From: Puia dinghuensis
GTDB taxonomy: Bacteria > Bacteroidota > Bacteroidia > Chitinophagales > Chitinophagaceae
Direction: 5' to 3'
Assembly (NCBI RefSeq): GCF_014642875.1
Contig: NZ_BMJC01000002.1
Location: forward strand, 124,001-188,000
DNA: 64,000 nt
In this document: in pieces, positions 34,321-42,462 of the stretch
Numbering within the stretch: the stretch's first letter is position 1
Layout: every line of letters starts with the position of its first letter
Position numbers and translations under genes: made by a program
The notes under the pieces: model-generated
Database searches by the model: none
Seen by the model: only the letters and a program-made list of their open reading frames with translations
Told to the model about the DNA's origin: nothing

Positions 34321-35352
34321 ATGTTACCAAAAACGATGAAAGCGGCGGTTGTCCATGGATTCGGACAGCCGCTGCAAATAGAAGAAATGCCGGTGAAAAA
34401 ACCGGGTCTCCATCAGATACTCGTAAAAGTCGTTGCCAGCGGCGTCTGTCATACCGACCTGCATGCCGTCGACGGCGACTGGCCGGTGAAACCAAAAATG
34501 CCGCTGATCCCGGGCCATGAAGCCATCGGGTATGTAGCCGCCGTAGGCCAGGACGTCACCAATGTAAAAGAAGGCGACATCGTGGGAGTGCCTTGGCTGT
34601 ACAGCGCCTGTGGCTGTTGTGAATACTGTATCACCGGCTGGGAGACGCTCTGCGAACACCAGCAGAATGGCGGGTATAGTGTAGATGGCGGTTATGCCGA
34701 ATACGTCATCGCCGATGCACGGTATGTCGGCAAATTTCCCGCAGGCATCGATTTCATAGGGATGGCGCCGATCATCTGCGCCGGGGTCACCGTTTATAAA
34801 GGATTGAAGGAAACAGAGGTCCGGCCCGGTCAGTGGGTCGCCATCTCCGGCATCGGCGGCCTTGGGCACCTCGCCGTTCAATACGCCAAAGCGATGGGAA
34901 TGCAGGTAGCCGCCATCGATGTTGCCGACGAAAAACTGGAATTGGCAAAGCGCCTGGGCGCCAGCCTGGTGGTGAATGCTCGCAAGCAGGACCCCGGGGA
35001 ATACCTGAAAAAAGAGGTCGGCGGCATGCACGGAGTACTGGTCACCGCTGTCTCTCCTATCGCCTTCAAACAAGGTCTATCCGCCCTGAGGCGTAAAGGC
35101 ACTCTCTCCCTCAACGGCCTGCCCCCCGGCGGCTTCGACCTGCCGATATTCGACACCGTGCTCAACCGCTATACCGTGAGGGGAAGCATTGTCGGGACGC
35201 GGCAAGATCTGCAGGAGGCCATCGATTTTGCAGTGGCCGGACGGGTAAAGGCGACGGTGCACGCCGCAAAACTCGAGAATATCAATGCCATCTTCGCCGA
35301 AATGAAGAAGGGGGAGATCGAGGGCCGGATGGTCCTGGATATCGCAGTATGA
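34321..35352 (+). CDS. adhP: Zinc-dependent alcohol dehydrogenase (AdhP-like)
   Basis: A 343-residue medium-chain dehydrogenase. Catalytic zinc ligands are in [15 protein letters not shown] (Cys ~41) and PGHEAIGYV (His/Glu ~63), with a third Cys expected near residue 150 in [13 protein letters not shown]. The structural zinc loop is [15 protein letters not shown] (residues ~95-109). NAD binding is by [17 protein letters not shown] (~177-193). It interconverts ethanol or other alcohols and aldehydes with NAD. Placement behind the YceI/porin genes under a Crp/Fnr-type promoter suggests a fermentative or redox-balancing role. Its stop codon TGA is the start of the next operator. Confidence 0.9.
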   Translation: MLPKTMKAAVVHGFGQPLQIEEMPVKKPGLHQILVKVVASGVCHTDLHAVDGDWPVKPKMPLIPGHEAIGYVAAVGQDVTNVKEGDIVGVPWLYSACGCCEYCITGWETLCEHQQNGGYSVDGGYAEYVIADARYVGKFPAGIDFIGMAPIICAGVTVYKGLKETEVRPGQWVAISGIGGLGHLAVQYAKAMGMQVAAIDVADEKLELAKRLGASLVVNARKQDPGEYLKKEVGGMHGVLVTAVSPIAFKQGLSALRRKGTLSLNGLPPGGFDLPIFDTVLNRYTVRGSIVGTRQDLQEAIDFAVAGRVKATVHAAKLENINAIFAEMKKGEIEGRMVLDIAV

Positions 35353-35418
35353 TAAAGATCATGCCTGCGCCTGTCGTTCGTCATGTTCTATTGTGAAGTA
35401 TGAAATATTTTTGTTATG
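35350..35418 (+). promoter_or_regulatory. Tandem-box promoter before the usp/Mg-ATPase unit
   Basis: Box TGATAAAGATCA (35350-35361, sharing the adh stop codon) is followed 22 bp later by an imperfect TGTCGTTCGTCA (35372-35383). The -7 element TATTTTTG (35406-35413) predicts a start near 35418. Confidence 0.65.
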
Positions 35419-35430
35419 AGAGCAAATATT

Positions 35431-35790
35431 ATGAAAGCGCACGTCAATCGCCAATTTATAAGAGAAATAGAGAAAGCCTTTTCTACCATTTATCCGTATC
35501 TGAGGATCGAATTCCCGAAGGATGGGATCAGGTGGATGACCGTGGAAGAGGAAGGCATCGACTCGGAACGTTGGCTGCGACAGGCGCAGGATCTCCTGAA
35601 GAGCGAGGTACATTTATCCGACGACATGACCGTCGGGGAATTGGAAGCCCGGTTACAGGAATTGTTGGCCGTCCCGGTCGCTATCTTCCGGCGCAGCGGG
35701 AAATCCTGGTTGGAGACCAAGATGACCCGGGACTGGACGCTAAAGCAACAGAACGACCATGGCCGGGAACTGGCCAATGGGATTAAATAA
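35431..35790 (+). CDS. Uncharacterised small soluble protein
   Basis: A 119-residue protein from the ATG at 35431 (MKAHVNRQFIREIEKAF). An in-frame ATG at 35416 lies just ahead of the predicted start site, so it would be usable only if that estimate is 2 bases late. No signal peptide. The C-terminal half has AIFRRSGKSWLETKMTRDW and ends LKQQNDHGRELANG. I do not recognise a family. It is the first gene of a unit with a Usp protein and the Mg-transport ATPase. Confidence 0.7.
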   Translation: MKAHVNRQFIREIEKAFSTIYPYLRIEFPKDGIRWMTVEEEGIDSERWLRQAQDLLKSEVHLSDDMTVGELEARLQELLAVPVAIFRRSGKSWLETKMTRDWTLKQQNDHGRELANGIK

Positions 35791-35808
35791 ATTTTAAATT
35801 CATTTAGA

Positions 35809-36630
35809 ATGAACCAGGTACTTTTTGTCGGGGCGGGAAAGGAATTTCCGCGCGGCGCCTTTACTTTCCTGCGCTGGATGCAGGAACAGGAGCCCGTGCA
35901 GGCGCTGGGGCTTTTCTTCTGCCCCTTGGATTATGAAGCCATGGCGACAGCCAGCCAATTGCCGGTGCAGGCGCCGTTCGACCGGCTCGTGGAGACGGAG
36001 AAGGAGACGGTACAGGCCAACAAGGCCATATTCGCGCGGTTGTGCGAGCAGCACTACATCAAGTATCATATCCACGAGAACTGCGAGCAATGGGATAAGC
36101 ATATCCTGGTGAAGGAGAGCCGGTTTGCCGATCTGATCCTGCTGAGTGGAGAATTGTTCTATTCCGACCTCCGGATGCGTCAGCCGAACTTTCTGTTGCA
36201 GGAAGCTTTGCAGGCCGCGGAATGCCCGGTGCTGGTGATCCCTGAAGGATATACGCAATGCGATCATCTGTTCGTCGCCTATGACGGGAGCAAGGAGAGC
36301 CTTTTCGCCATGAAGCAGTTCAGCTATCTTTTCCCGCAGCTTTCCGACGTGCCGACAGAGATCGTCTATGTCAAGGACGAGCCATTCACCTCGATTCCCG
36401 ACCTGGACCAGCTGCGCCAATATTGCAAGGCGCGTTTCAATTGCATCAGTTTTGCTAAATTGCAATTCAGGGCGGCGCATTATTTCTCCACCTGGATCGG
36501 CGAAAAGAAACATGTGATGCTGGTGTCCGGCAGCTATGGCCGCAACGCCTTTTCCTATTTGGCCAAACGGAGCTTTGCCGAACAGGTGATACACGAGCAT
36601 AAGCTGCCCGTCTTCATTGCCCATGCCTAA
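35809..36630 (+). CDS. Tandem universal stress protein
   Basis: A 273-residue Usp-type protein. It differs from the first two copies and resembles those at 46398 and 47667: the first half has GAGKEFPRGAFTFLRWM, KESRFADLILLSGELF and CPVLVIPEGY; the second half starts CDHLFVAYDGSKESLFAMKQ and has GSYGRNAFSYLAKRSFAEQVI, close to the Usp ATP-loop. It ends HKLPVFIAHA. The ATPase start codon lies inside its last codons, so the two are translationally coupled. Confidence 0.85.
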   Translation: MNQVLFVGAGKEFPRGAFTFLRWMQEQEPVQALGLFFCPLDYEAMATASQLPVQAPFDRLVETEKETVQANKAIFARLCEQHYIKYHIHENCEQWDKHILVKESRFADLILLSGELFYSDLRMRQPNFLLQEALQAAECPVLVIPEGYTQCDHLFVAYDGSKESLFAMKQFSYLFPQLSDVPTEIVYVKDEPFTSIPDLDQLRQYCKARFNCISFAKLQFRAAHYFSTWIGEKKHVMLVSGSYGRNAFSYLAKRSFAEQVIHEHKLPVFIAHA

Positions 36631-39199
36631 AATAGCCGCAATAAAAGCCAGCTATTCTTCCAACGGAATTGGCCTTCCGTTGAAAGAACTACAGGCAAAA
36701 CTCCAGTTTTCCCGCGACGGGCTGACCACCGAAGAGGCGGAGGCCCGCCTCAGGCAGTATGGATTTAATGAAATAGCCAGGGAGAAGCCATTATCCTGGT
36801 TTCGGCGGCTATGGAACCACCTTAAAAATCCATTGGTGATACTGCTTTCCATCCTGGCAGCAGTGTCGTGGATTACGGCCGACGTACCCTCGGCCATCGT
36901 CATTTTTACGATGGTCGTGCTCGGGGTGGTGCTCCGGTACTTCCAGGAAGTGAGGGCCGACAAGGCGGCACAGAAGCTTAAGGCGATGGTGAGCACGCAT
37001 GCTACCGTCGTGAGGGACGGTAAGCAAACGGAGCTACCCCTGAAGCTGCTGGCGCCAGGCGACATCGTGATCCTGGGTGCGGGGGATATGATACCGGCGG
37101 ATGTCCGGCTCCTCACGGCAAAAGATCTTTTTGTGAACCAGGCTACCCTCACCGGTGAGGCGCTTCCGGTGGAAAAAAGCGATAAGGAAACGAGCGCCGT
37201 TTGCGACAATCCATTAGAACTTTCCCAAAACTGTTTTTTAGGGACCAATGTCGTCAGCGGGACGGCGACCGCCATGGTGGTCCATACGGGCGACCGTACC
37301 TATTTTGGCGCCCTTGCCAGCAGCATCGCCGGAGAGCGGGAGCCGACCAGCTTTGACAAGGGCATCAACCGGTTCACCTGGCTGATGATCCAGTTCATTT
37401 TCGTGATGGTGCCCGCCGTTTTCCTTATCAATGGACTGTCCAGGCATAATTGGCTGGAAGCTTTTTTATTTGCGCTGGCGGTGGCCGTGGGCCTGACGCC
37501 GGAAATGTTACCCATGATCGTTTCGGTGAATCTTTCCAAAGGCGCGCTCGCCATGTCCCGGAAGAAGGTCATCGTCAAACGGCTGAACGCCATCCAGAAT
37601 TTTGGCGCCATGGATGTACTGTGCACAGACAAGACCGGGACGATCACCCGGGGAAAGATCGTACTGGAACAGCACCTCGACGTCAGCGGCAAGGACAGCC
37701 TGAAAGTCCTCGAATACGGCTATCTCAACAGCTATTTCCATACGGGGCTCAAAAACTTGTTGGATGACGCCGTACTGGAGCATGAAGAACTCGAAACCAC
37801 CCTCAACATAAGAGGATCCTATAAGAAGATAGACGAGATCCCCTTCGACTTCGAACGTAAAAGAATGTCCGTTGTGGTGGAAGACAACAATGGTTTGCAC
37901 CTGCTCATCTGCAAGGGCGCCGTCGAAGGGATGCTGGATATGTGCACCAAAATAGACGACAACGGTGTAGCAAAAGCAATGCCGCCAAAAGACAGAGAAA
38001 CCTGTCTGCAGTTGGTGCACCAACTGAATGGAAAAGGCTTCCGGGTAGTCGCATTGGCCTACAAACGGCTCGAAGAGATCCCAACCGAACCCGCGTATGA
38101 AATTTCCGACGAATGCGACCTGGTACTGTTGGGGTTCCTTTCTTTTTTCGACCCTCCGAAGGAAACGGCTTCGGAAGCCCTGCAAAGATTGAACAAATTG
38201 AATGTAGGAGTAAAGATCCTCACCGGCGACAACGAAGCCATCACCTGCTACATCTGCGAGCAGGTGGGCATCACCACCGAAAGAATACTCCTGGGGCCCG
38301 AGATCGAAACGATGAGCGACAAAAAATTAGCCTCTGTCGTCAACGATTATACCATCTTTGCCCGGCTTATCCCATCGCATAAGCAGCGGATCATCCGGGC
38401 ATTGCAGCAAAACGGGCATGTCACCGGCTTCATGGGCGACGGCATCAACGACGCCCCTGCGTTAAAGACCGCCGACATCGGCATCTCCGTAAACACTGCG
38501 GTGGATGTGGCCAAGGAATCATCCGATATCATCCTGCTGGAAAACAGTCTCCTGGTGCTGGAGCAGGGGGTGGCGGAAGGCAGAAGCGTCTTCGGCAATA
38601 TCATAAAATACATCAAGATGGCGGCCAGCTCGAATTTCGGCAACATGTTCAGCGTAGTGGGCGCCAGCGCCTTCCTGCCTTTTTTGCCGATGCTGCCGAT
38701 ACAGGTGATCACCAATAACCTCCTTTATGATTTTTCCCAGACGACGATCCCTACGGACAAGGTAGACGAGGACTGGCTGGTGAAGCCACGGAAGTGGACG
38801 ATCGACGAATTGAAGCGGTTTATTCTGTTTATAGGGCCGGTAAGCTCGATCTTCGATTATGTAACGTTCTTTATTATGTTGTATGTATTCCATGCCCGGA
38901 ACAACCCGGCATTGTTTCATACCGGCTGGTTCGTGGAATCGCTTTTTACGCAAACCCTCATTATTCACGTCATCCGTACCAACAAGATCCCTTTTATTGA
39001 AAGCCGGGCTTCGTGGCAGCTGTTGCTGAGTTCGGTGGTCATTGTGCTCATCGGCGCCTGGCTCACGGTCTCACCGCTGGCCGGAACCCTGGGTTTTGTG
39101 CCTCTCCCCACTCTATTCTGGGTCTTGCTCGGGGTCATCCTTGTTTGCTATATCGCCCTGACCCAAGTGGTGAAGAACTGGCTCATCCGCCACACTTGA
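36623..39199 (+). CDS. mgtA: Magnesium-transporting P-type ATPase (MgtA/MgtB type)
   Basis: An 858-residue P-type ATPase. The ATG at 36623 (MPKIAAIKAS) is preferred over a TTG 6 bases earlier. It overlaps the Usp stop by 8 bases. Order of parts: cation ATPase N-domain with LQFSRDGLTTEEAEARLRQYG, actuator motif TLTGEALPVEK, the span VAVGLTPEMLPMIV, phosphorylation site LCTDKTGTITRG (Asp), hinge GFMGDGINDAPALKTADIGI, and C-terminal spans. TPEMLPMI is typical for the MgtA/MgtB branch. It imports Mg2+ across the inner membrane at the cost of ATP. Control by low oxygen rather than Mg2+ would be unusual. Confidence 0.91.
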   Translation: MPKIAAIKASYSSNGIGLPLKELQAKLQFSRDGLTTEEAEARLRQYGFNEIAREKPLSWFRRLWNHLKNPLVILLSILAAVSWITADVPSAIVIFTMVVLGVVLRYFQEVRADKAAQKLKAMVSTHATVVRDGKQTELPLKLLAPGDIVILGAGDMIPADVRLLTAKDLFVNQATLTGEALPVEKSDKETSAVCDNPLELSQNCFLGTNVVSGTATAMVVHTGDRTYFGALASSIAGEREPTSFDKGINRFTWLMIQFIFVMVPAVFLINGLSRHNWLEAFLFALAVAVGLTPEMLPMIVSVNLSKGALAMSRKKVIVKRLNAIQNFGAMDVLCTDKTGTITRGKIVLEQHLDVSGKDSLKVLEYGYLNSYFHTGLKNLLDDAVLEHEELETTLNIRGSYKKIDEIPFDFERKRMSVVVEDNNGLHLLICKGAVEGMLDMCTKIDDNGVAKAMPPKDRETCLQLVHQLNGKGFRVVALAYKRLEEIPTEPAYEISDECDLVLLGFLSFFDPPKETASEALQRLNKLNVGVKILTGDNEAITCYICEQVGITTERILLGPEIETMSDKKLASVVNDYTIFARLIPSHKQRIIRALQQNGHVTGFMGDGINDAPALKTADIGISVNTAVDVAKESSDIILLENSLLVLEQGVAEGRSVFGNIIKYIKMAASSNFGNMFSVVGASAFLPFLPMLPIQVITNNLLYDFSQTTIPTDKVDEDWLVKPRKWTIDELKRFILFIGPVSSIFDYVTFFIMLYVFHARNNPALFHTGWFVESLFTQTLIIHVIRTNKIPFIESRASWQLLLSSVVIVLIGAWLTVSPLAGTLGFVPLPTLFWVLLGVILVCYIALTQVVKNWLIRHT

Positions 39200-39556
39200 T
39201 CAAGTTGCCAGGCGGTAAACCAGAATTACAATACTGATAAGGAAAATGATCGAGTAGATCAGTTTATTATATTTTGCAAGCCACTCGGGAAGAAAAATAT
39301 CAAAGTTTTCACGCGTCGAGTGTGAATATCTGCGGGCAATTAATGTGAGTGGACATTTCAACTTAAACAATAATAATATAATACTCTCCAGCAATACAAT
39401 TCCAATGCAAATCCAAACACGGGAATCAATTCTATTGCTATACACGGCATATAACAAATAGAATATGACAACATTGAAGAATACCCATATGACTGTGTGG
39501 ATCAGCTTGATGATCAAAAGCTTCAATTTTCGGTTATTTTTCTTCACTTTCTCCAT
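39200..39556 (-). CDS. Uncharacterised AT-rich membrane protein
   Basis: A 118-residue protein with three spans: residues ~14-38 (IKLIHTVIWVFFNVVIFYLLY), ~47-66 (VWICIGIVLLESIILLLF) and ~96-115 (LIYSIIFLISIVILVYRL). It starts with a basic stretch (EKVKKNNRKLK). The DNA is much richer in A+T than its surroundings, and Ile/Lys/Asn codons dominate, which suggests acquisition from outside. It overlaps nothing and its stop abuts the stop of the Mg ATPase. No family recognised. Confidence 0.6.
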   Translation of the reverse strand: MEKVKKNNRKLKLLIIKLIHTVIWVFFNVVIFYLLYAVYSNRIDSRVWICIGIVLLESIILLLFKLKCPLTLIARRYSHSTRENFDIFLPEWLAKYNKLIYSIIFLISIVILVYRLAT

Positions 39557-39592
39557 TAAATAATTTACGAATGAAAACCGTAGACCATCTGA

Positions 39593-39662
39593 TGACCTAT
39601 ATCACCTATCAACCTGATCTGCCTCATGATCGACAAGCCGCCATACCTTTAATTTCACCCAG
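39593..39662 (+). promoter_or_regulatory. Tandem-box promoter of the two-cytochrome unit
   Basis: Boxes TGACCTATATCA (39593-39604) and TGATCTGCCTCA (39615-39626) are 22 bp apart. The -7 element TAATTTCA (39650-39657) predicts a start at 39662, 41.5 bp from the centre of the proximal box. The leader is 18 bases. Confidence 0.77.
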
Positions 39663-39679
39663 CTAAACCAGGCATATAT

Positions 39680-40078
39680 ATGAAAAAAGAGTACGCAATC
39701 TTGGCCTTCCTGTTGATCTTCGGTCAGTCTATTGCCCAATCGACTAACTGGCTGGCCCCCAAAGAGGCAAACGATCTTAAGAACCCGGTAGCTGCCAATG
39801 CCGCTGACCTGGCAACCGCCAAAAGCCTGTATGTAGCCAATTGCGGCCCCTGCCATGGCGATAAGGGCAAGGGAGACGGAGTTGCAGCAGCGGGGCTAAA
39901 TCCCAAGCCTGCCGACCACACTTCGGCGTCGGTACAAGCGGAAACCGATGGAGCCCTTTTCTGGAAACTTTCGGAAGGCCGTGCCCCAATGCCGGGTTAT
40001 AAGAAGATCTTCTCCGACCAGCAAAGATGGCAACTGATCGCTTATATCCGGACATTAGCCAAGACGAAGAAAAAGTAG
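39680..40078 (+). CDS. Periplasmic monoheme cytochrome c
   Basis: A 132-residue protein with a signal peptide (AILAFLLIFGQSIAQS) and a class-I cytochrome c domain. The heme site is CGPCH at about residues 55-59, in LYVANCGPCHGDKGKGDG, and the distal Met is probably in GRAPMPGYKKIF. Such cytochromes carry electrons to oxidases such as cbb3. It is co-transcribed with the next heme lipoprotein, 30 bases on. Confidence 0.87.
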   Translation: MKKEYAILAFLLIFGQSIAQSTNWLAPKEANDLKNPVAANAADLATAKSLYVANCGPCHGDKGKGDGVAAAGLNPKPADHTSASVQAETDGALFWKLSEGRAPMPGYKKIFSDQQRWQLIAYIRTLAKTKKK

Positions 40079-40108
40079 CAATTCCTGACACAAAATAAAA
40101 GCCAAAAT

Positions 40109-40603
40109 ATGAAACGTTTATTAGCCTATTTCTTTACGGCAGGCGTTGCCATTCTTGCCTTCCAATGCGGATCAAAGCGGCAAACCAACCAGAATCCGGC
40201 CACCGGGGAGAGCACAGCTACCAAGACGACTAGGGATACCCTCGTGATGATGGCAGGAATCAATTCCAAGGGAATAGGACGATTTCAGCATATCCAGTTG
40301 ACTCACCCGCTCGATGAGCAGATGGCCGCCAGGGGTCACGCCATCTATCAGTCCAAGTGTTTCGCCTGCCACAAACTTACCAACGAATTGTTGGTAGGCC
40401 CGGGCTGGGCGGGCGTTACCGACAGAAGAACTCCTGAATGGATCCTCAATTGGATCACGAACACCAAGGTAATGCTGGATAAGGACCTGGCGGCCCAGGC
40501 TGACTTGGCGATTTGTCTGATACGGATGCCAAATCAGGACCTCACGGATCAGCAGGCCCGGGACGTACTTGAATTCATGAGAAAAAACGATGGTAAAAAA
40601 TAG
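40109..40603 (+). CDS. Monoheme cytochrome c lipoprotein
   Basis: A 164-residue protein with a lipoprotein signal (TAGVAILAFQC, acylated Cys ~20) and a class-I heme site CFACH (about residues 86-90) in GHAIYQSKCFACHKL. The segment VGPGWAGVTDRRTPEWILNW (VGPGWAGVTDRRTPEWI) is typical of membrane-tethered cytochromes, and a distal Met lies in LIRMPNQDL. Probably an electron donor on the periplasmic face of a membrane. A terminator follows. Confidence 0.87.
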   Translation: MKRLLAYFFTAGVAILAFQCGSKRQTNQNPATGESTATKTTRDTLVMMAGINSKGIGRFQHIQLTHPLDEQMAARGHAIYQSKCFACHKLTNELLVGPGWAGVTDRRTPEWILNWITNTKVMLDKDLAAQADLAICLIRMPNQDLTDQQARDVLEFMRKNDGKK

Positions 40604-40647
40604 TGGCCATCATGACCAATTTCATCCCCGCGCCTGACGCAAGTCCT

Positions 40648-40684
40648 GAGGCCGTCTCAAAAATATTGAGGCGGCCTCTGTTTG
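40648..40684 (+). terminator. Hairpin terminator after the cytochrome unit
   Basis: A 12-bp stem with one mismatch (GAGGCCGTCTCA / TGAGGCGGCCTC, 40648-40659 with 40667-40678) is followed by a T-rich, not pure, run. A single box TGACCAATTTCA at 40613-40624 stands before it, with no -7 element at the right place. Confidence 0.75.
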
Positions 40685-40729
40685 TGTTCATAGCGACGCG
40701 AGCGTAACTGGTTCGAACTGCCAAAAAAC

Positions 40730-40799
40730 TGACAAAAGTCACATTTTGAAGTGACCAATTTCAACGCTTCAAAGAGCCTTATATAATAATTTTGCGCCA
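40730..40799 (+). promoter_or_regulatory. Tandem-box promoter with leaderless start, first GcvH-like gene
   Basis: Boxes TGACAAAAGTCA (40730-40741) and TGACCAATTTCA (40752-40763) are 22 bp apart. A perfect -7 element TAATTTTG (40787-40794) predicts a start at 40799, which is the A of the ATG. The centre of the proximal box is 41.5 bp upstream of it. Confidence 0.8.
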
Positions 40800-41200
40800 T
40801 GAAAAATTCTCCGGCGCCGGAAGATAATCTGTACTATACGCATGACCATGAATGGGTCCGTTTCCAGGGACAAATTGCTTATGTAGGCATCTGCACATTC
40901 AAATTAACGGGTATCAGGCAAATCCACGATGTTGAATTTACAAGCACGGAAGCAATGAAAAAGCGTGGGGAAATAGTAGCAGTCCTGCATTATGAATCAT
41001 ACAGGATCCCCATTCATATGCCCGTCGACGGCGAGATCCTCGGCTTCAACGAGAAGCTCTCCGGCGAGAACCGAAATATTTTTCTCCAGCAGTCCGAACA
41101 AAATAAATGGGTGGCTTTAATTGTCCCCGCTATTCCTCATCAAAACGATGGCTTGTTATCCCCGGAACAATACCAAACGAAAACCAAGCCCTTTATCTGA
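40799..41200 (+). CDS. GcvH-like protein lacking the lipoyl lysine
   Basis: A 133-residue protein of glycine-cleavage H-protein shape. DNLYYTHDHEWVRFQGQIAY and YVGICTFKLTG match the N-terminal GcvH blocks, and HMPVDGEILGFNEKL matches SPVSGEVVEVNEAL. But the lipoylation block ESVKAASD reads HYESYRIPIH here: the lysine is replaced by Ser in my alignment. It therefore cannot work as a lipoyl carrier in glycine cleavage, and no gcvT/gcvP is near. It is likely a scaffold or regulatory protein. Its transcript is predicted to be leaderless; two methyltransferase-like genes follow. Confidence 0.75.
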   Translation: MKNSPAPEDNLYYTHDHEWVRFQGQIAYVGICTFKLTGIRQIHDVEFTSTEAMKKRGEIVAVLHYESYRIPIHMPVDGEILGFNEKLSGENRNIFLQQSEQNKWVALIVPAIPHQNDGLLSPEQYQTKTKPFI

Positions 41201-41211
41201 CCGTTTATCTT

Positions 41212-41820
41212 ATGCCATCAACCACTTCGCCCCATCCATTGGATCACTGGTTCCGTTCGGACACAAATTTGAACAGCGTATACCCGAAAAAGATCCAATT
41301 ATTAGCCTCACAGCACTGGACGCCATTGCATATTACCGAAATGGCAGCCGAATTCCTTACGCCCGAAAAAAATGCCAAAATACTGGATATCGGCAGCGGA
41401 GTAGGAAAATTCTGCCTGGGGGCCGCATACCTCAAACCGGAGGCCTATTTCTTTGGGGTGGAACAGCGGAGCGAGCTGGTTTCACATGCGGATTTGGCCA
41501 GGAAGCTGCTTGGATTGAAGAATGTGCGGTTCCTTAATTGCAACCTGACCCTGCTTGACTTCAGGCGTTATGACCATTTCTATTTCTTCAACTCATTTTA
41601 TGAGAACCTGATCGATACCGACAAGATTGATAACAAGGTCAAATGCACGCCCGCATTGTATAATTATTATAACCAGCAGTTGTACAAAAAACTGGAAGGG
41701 CTAAAGCCCGGTACCAGGCTGGTGACCTACCATACCCTGGAAGACCACATCCCGCCGGATTATCAATTGGCGGAATCGCACTTGAGCGGTCTTTTAAAGT
41801 TCTGGATAAAAATTTTGTAA
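41212..41820 (+). CDS. Class-I SAM-dependent methyltransferase-like protein, copy 1
   Basis: A 202-residue protein from the ATG at 41212 (MPSTTSPHPLDHWFRSDTN); a longer frame overlaps the GcvH-like gene. Motif I is AKILDIGSGVGKFC (residues ~61-74), and the acidic residue of motif II is in YFFGVEQRSELV. The FYFFNSFYENL segment stands where motif IV would be. The target is unknown. It is a tandem paralogue of the next gene, with much the same layout (DHWFRSD / DDWFVSD, AAEFL, GVEQR, YDHFYF). Confidence 0.8.
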   Translation: MPSTTSPHPLDHWFRSDTNLNSVYPKKIQLLASQHWTPLHITEMAAEFLTPEKNAKILDIGSGVGKFCLGAAYLKPEAYFFGVEQRSELVSHADLARKLLGLKNVRFLNCNLTLLDFRRYDHFYFFNSFYENLIDTDKIDNKVKCTPALYNYYNQQLYKKLEGLKPGTRLVTYHTLEDHIPPDYQLAESHLSGLLKFWIKIL

Positions 41821-41841
41821 AAACAGCCCCTATATTTACTC

Positions 41842-42456
41842 ATGCCAGCAATAACGGATAAATCCCGCCACTTAGACGATTGGTTCGTCAGCGATATTCA
41901 ATTCAATCTTCTTTATCCTCCTTCCATGCAGGCCCTGGCCAGGATGCACTGGACGCCCTTGGCTGTCATAAAAAGTGCGGCGGAGTTTCTCGCCACCCGG
42001 GACGGTTCCAGGATCCTGGACATCGGAAGCGGCGTTGGAAAATTTTGCCTTTCGGCTTCCTATTATCAACCCAATGCCCTTTTTGCCGGCGTAGAACAGC
42101 GGAATAACCTGGTCGGACATGCAGTAGCCGCCCGGAGTACCCTCGGTTTGCGGAATGTGTCTTTTGTCGCCGCAAATTTTACCCAGCTGGACTTTAGCCA
42201 TTACGACCATTTCTATTTCTACAATTCGTTTTTTGAAAATCTGGGAGACGCCGACAGGATAGATGACAGCATCCAATATTCTTCGTCTTTGTATCATTAT
42301 TACAGCAATTATTTGCGCAGGGAGCTGGGAAAAATGCCTGCGGGCACGAGGATCGTCACCTATTGCAGCTGGCAAGATGAAATACCTCCTTCCTACGAAC
42401 TTGTCCAAACAGATCTGGACGGCCTCTTAAAATACAATGTCAAAACTCGCGATTAA
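41842..42456 (+). CDS. Class-I SAM-dependent methyltransferase-like protein, copy 2
   Basis: A 204-residue paralogue of the gene before it, 21 bases away. Shared blocks are ILDIGSGVGKFCLSASYYQP (residues ~56-75), FAGVEQRNNLVGHAV, LDFSHYDHFYFYNSFFENLG (YDHFYFYNSFFENL) and PAGTRIVTYCSWQDEIPPSY (GTRIVTYCSWQDEIPP). The duplication is clear but old, since large parts of the surface differ. The DUF1275 membrane gene starts 6 bases after the stop, so the unit continues. Confidence 0.8.
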   Translation: MPAITDKSRHLDDWFVSDIQFNLLYPPSMQALARMHWTPLAVIKSAAEFLATRDGSRILDIGSGVGKFCLSASYYQPNALFAGVEQRNNLVGHAVAARSTLGLRNVSFVAANFTQLDFSHYDHFYFYNSFFENLGDADRIDDSIQYSSSLYHYYSNYLRRELGKMPAGTRIVTYCSWQDEIPPSYELVQTDLDGLLKYNVKTRD

Positions 42457-42462
42457 TATAAT

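Noticed and set aside
40613-40624. Single box TGACCAATTTCA after the cytochrome genes as a promoter
   Set aside because: No -7 element in register and a terminator follows at once. It has the same sequence as the proximal box at 40752, which may be chance or a distant extra site.
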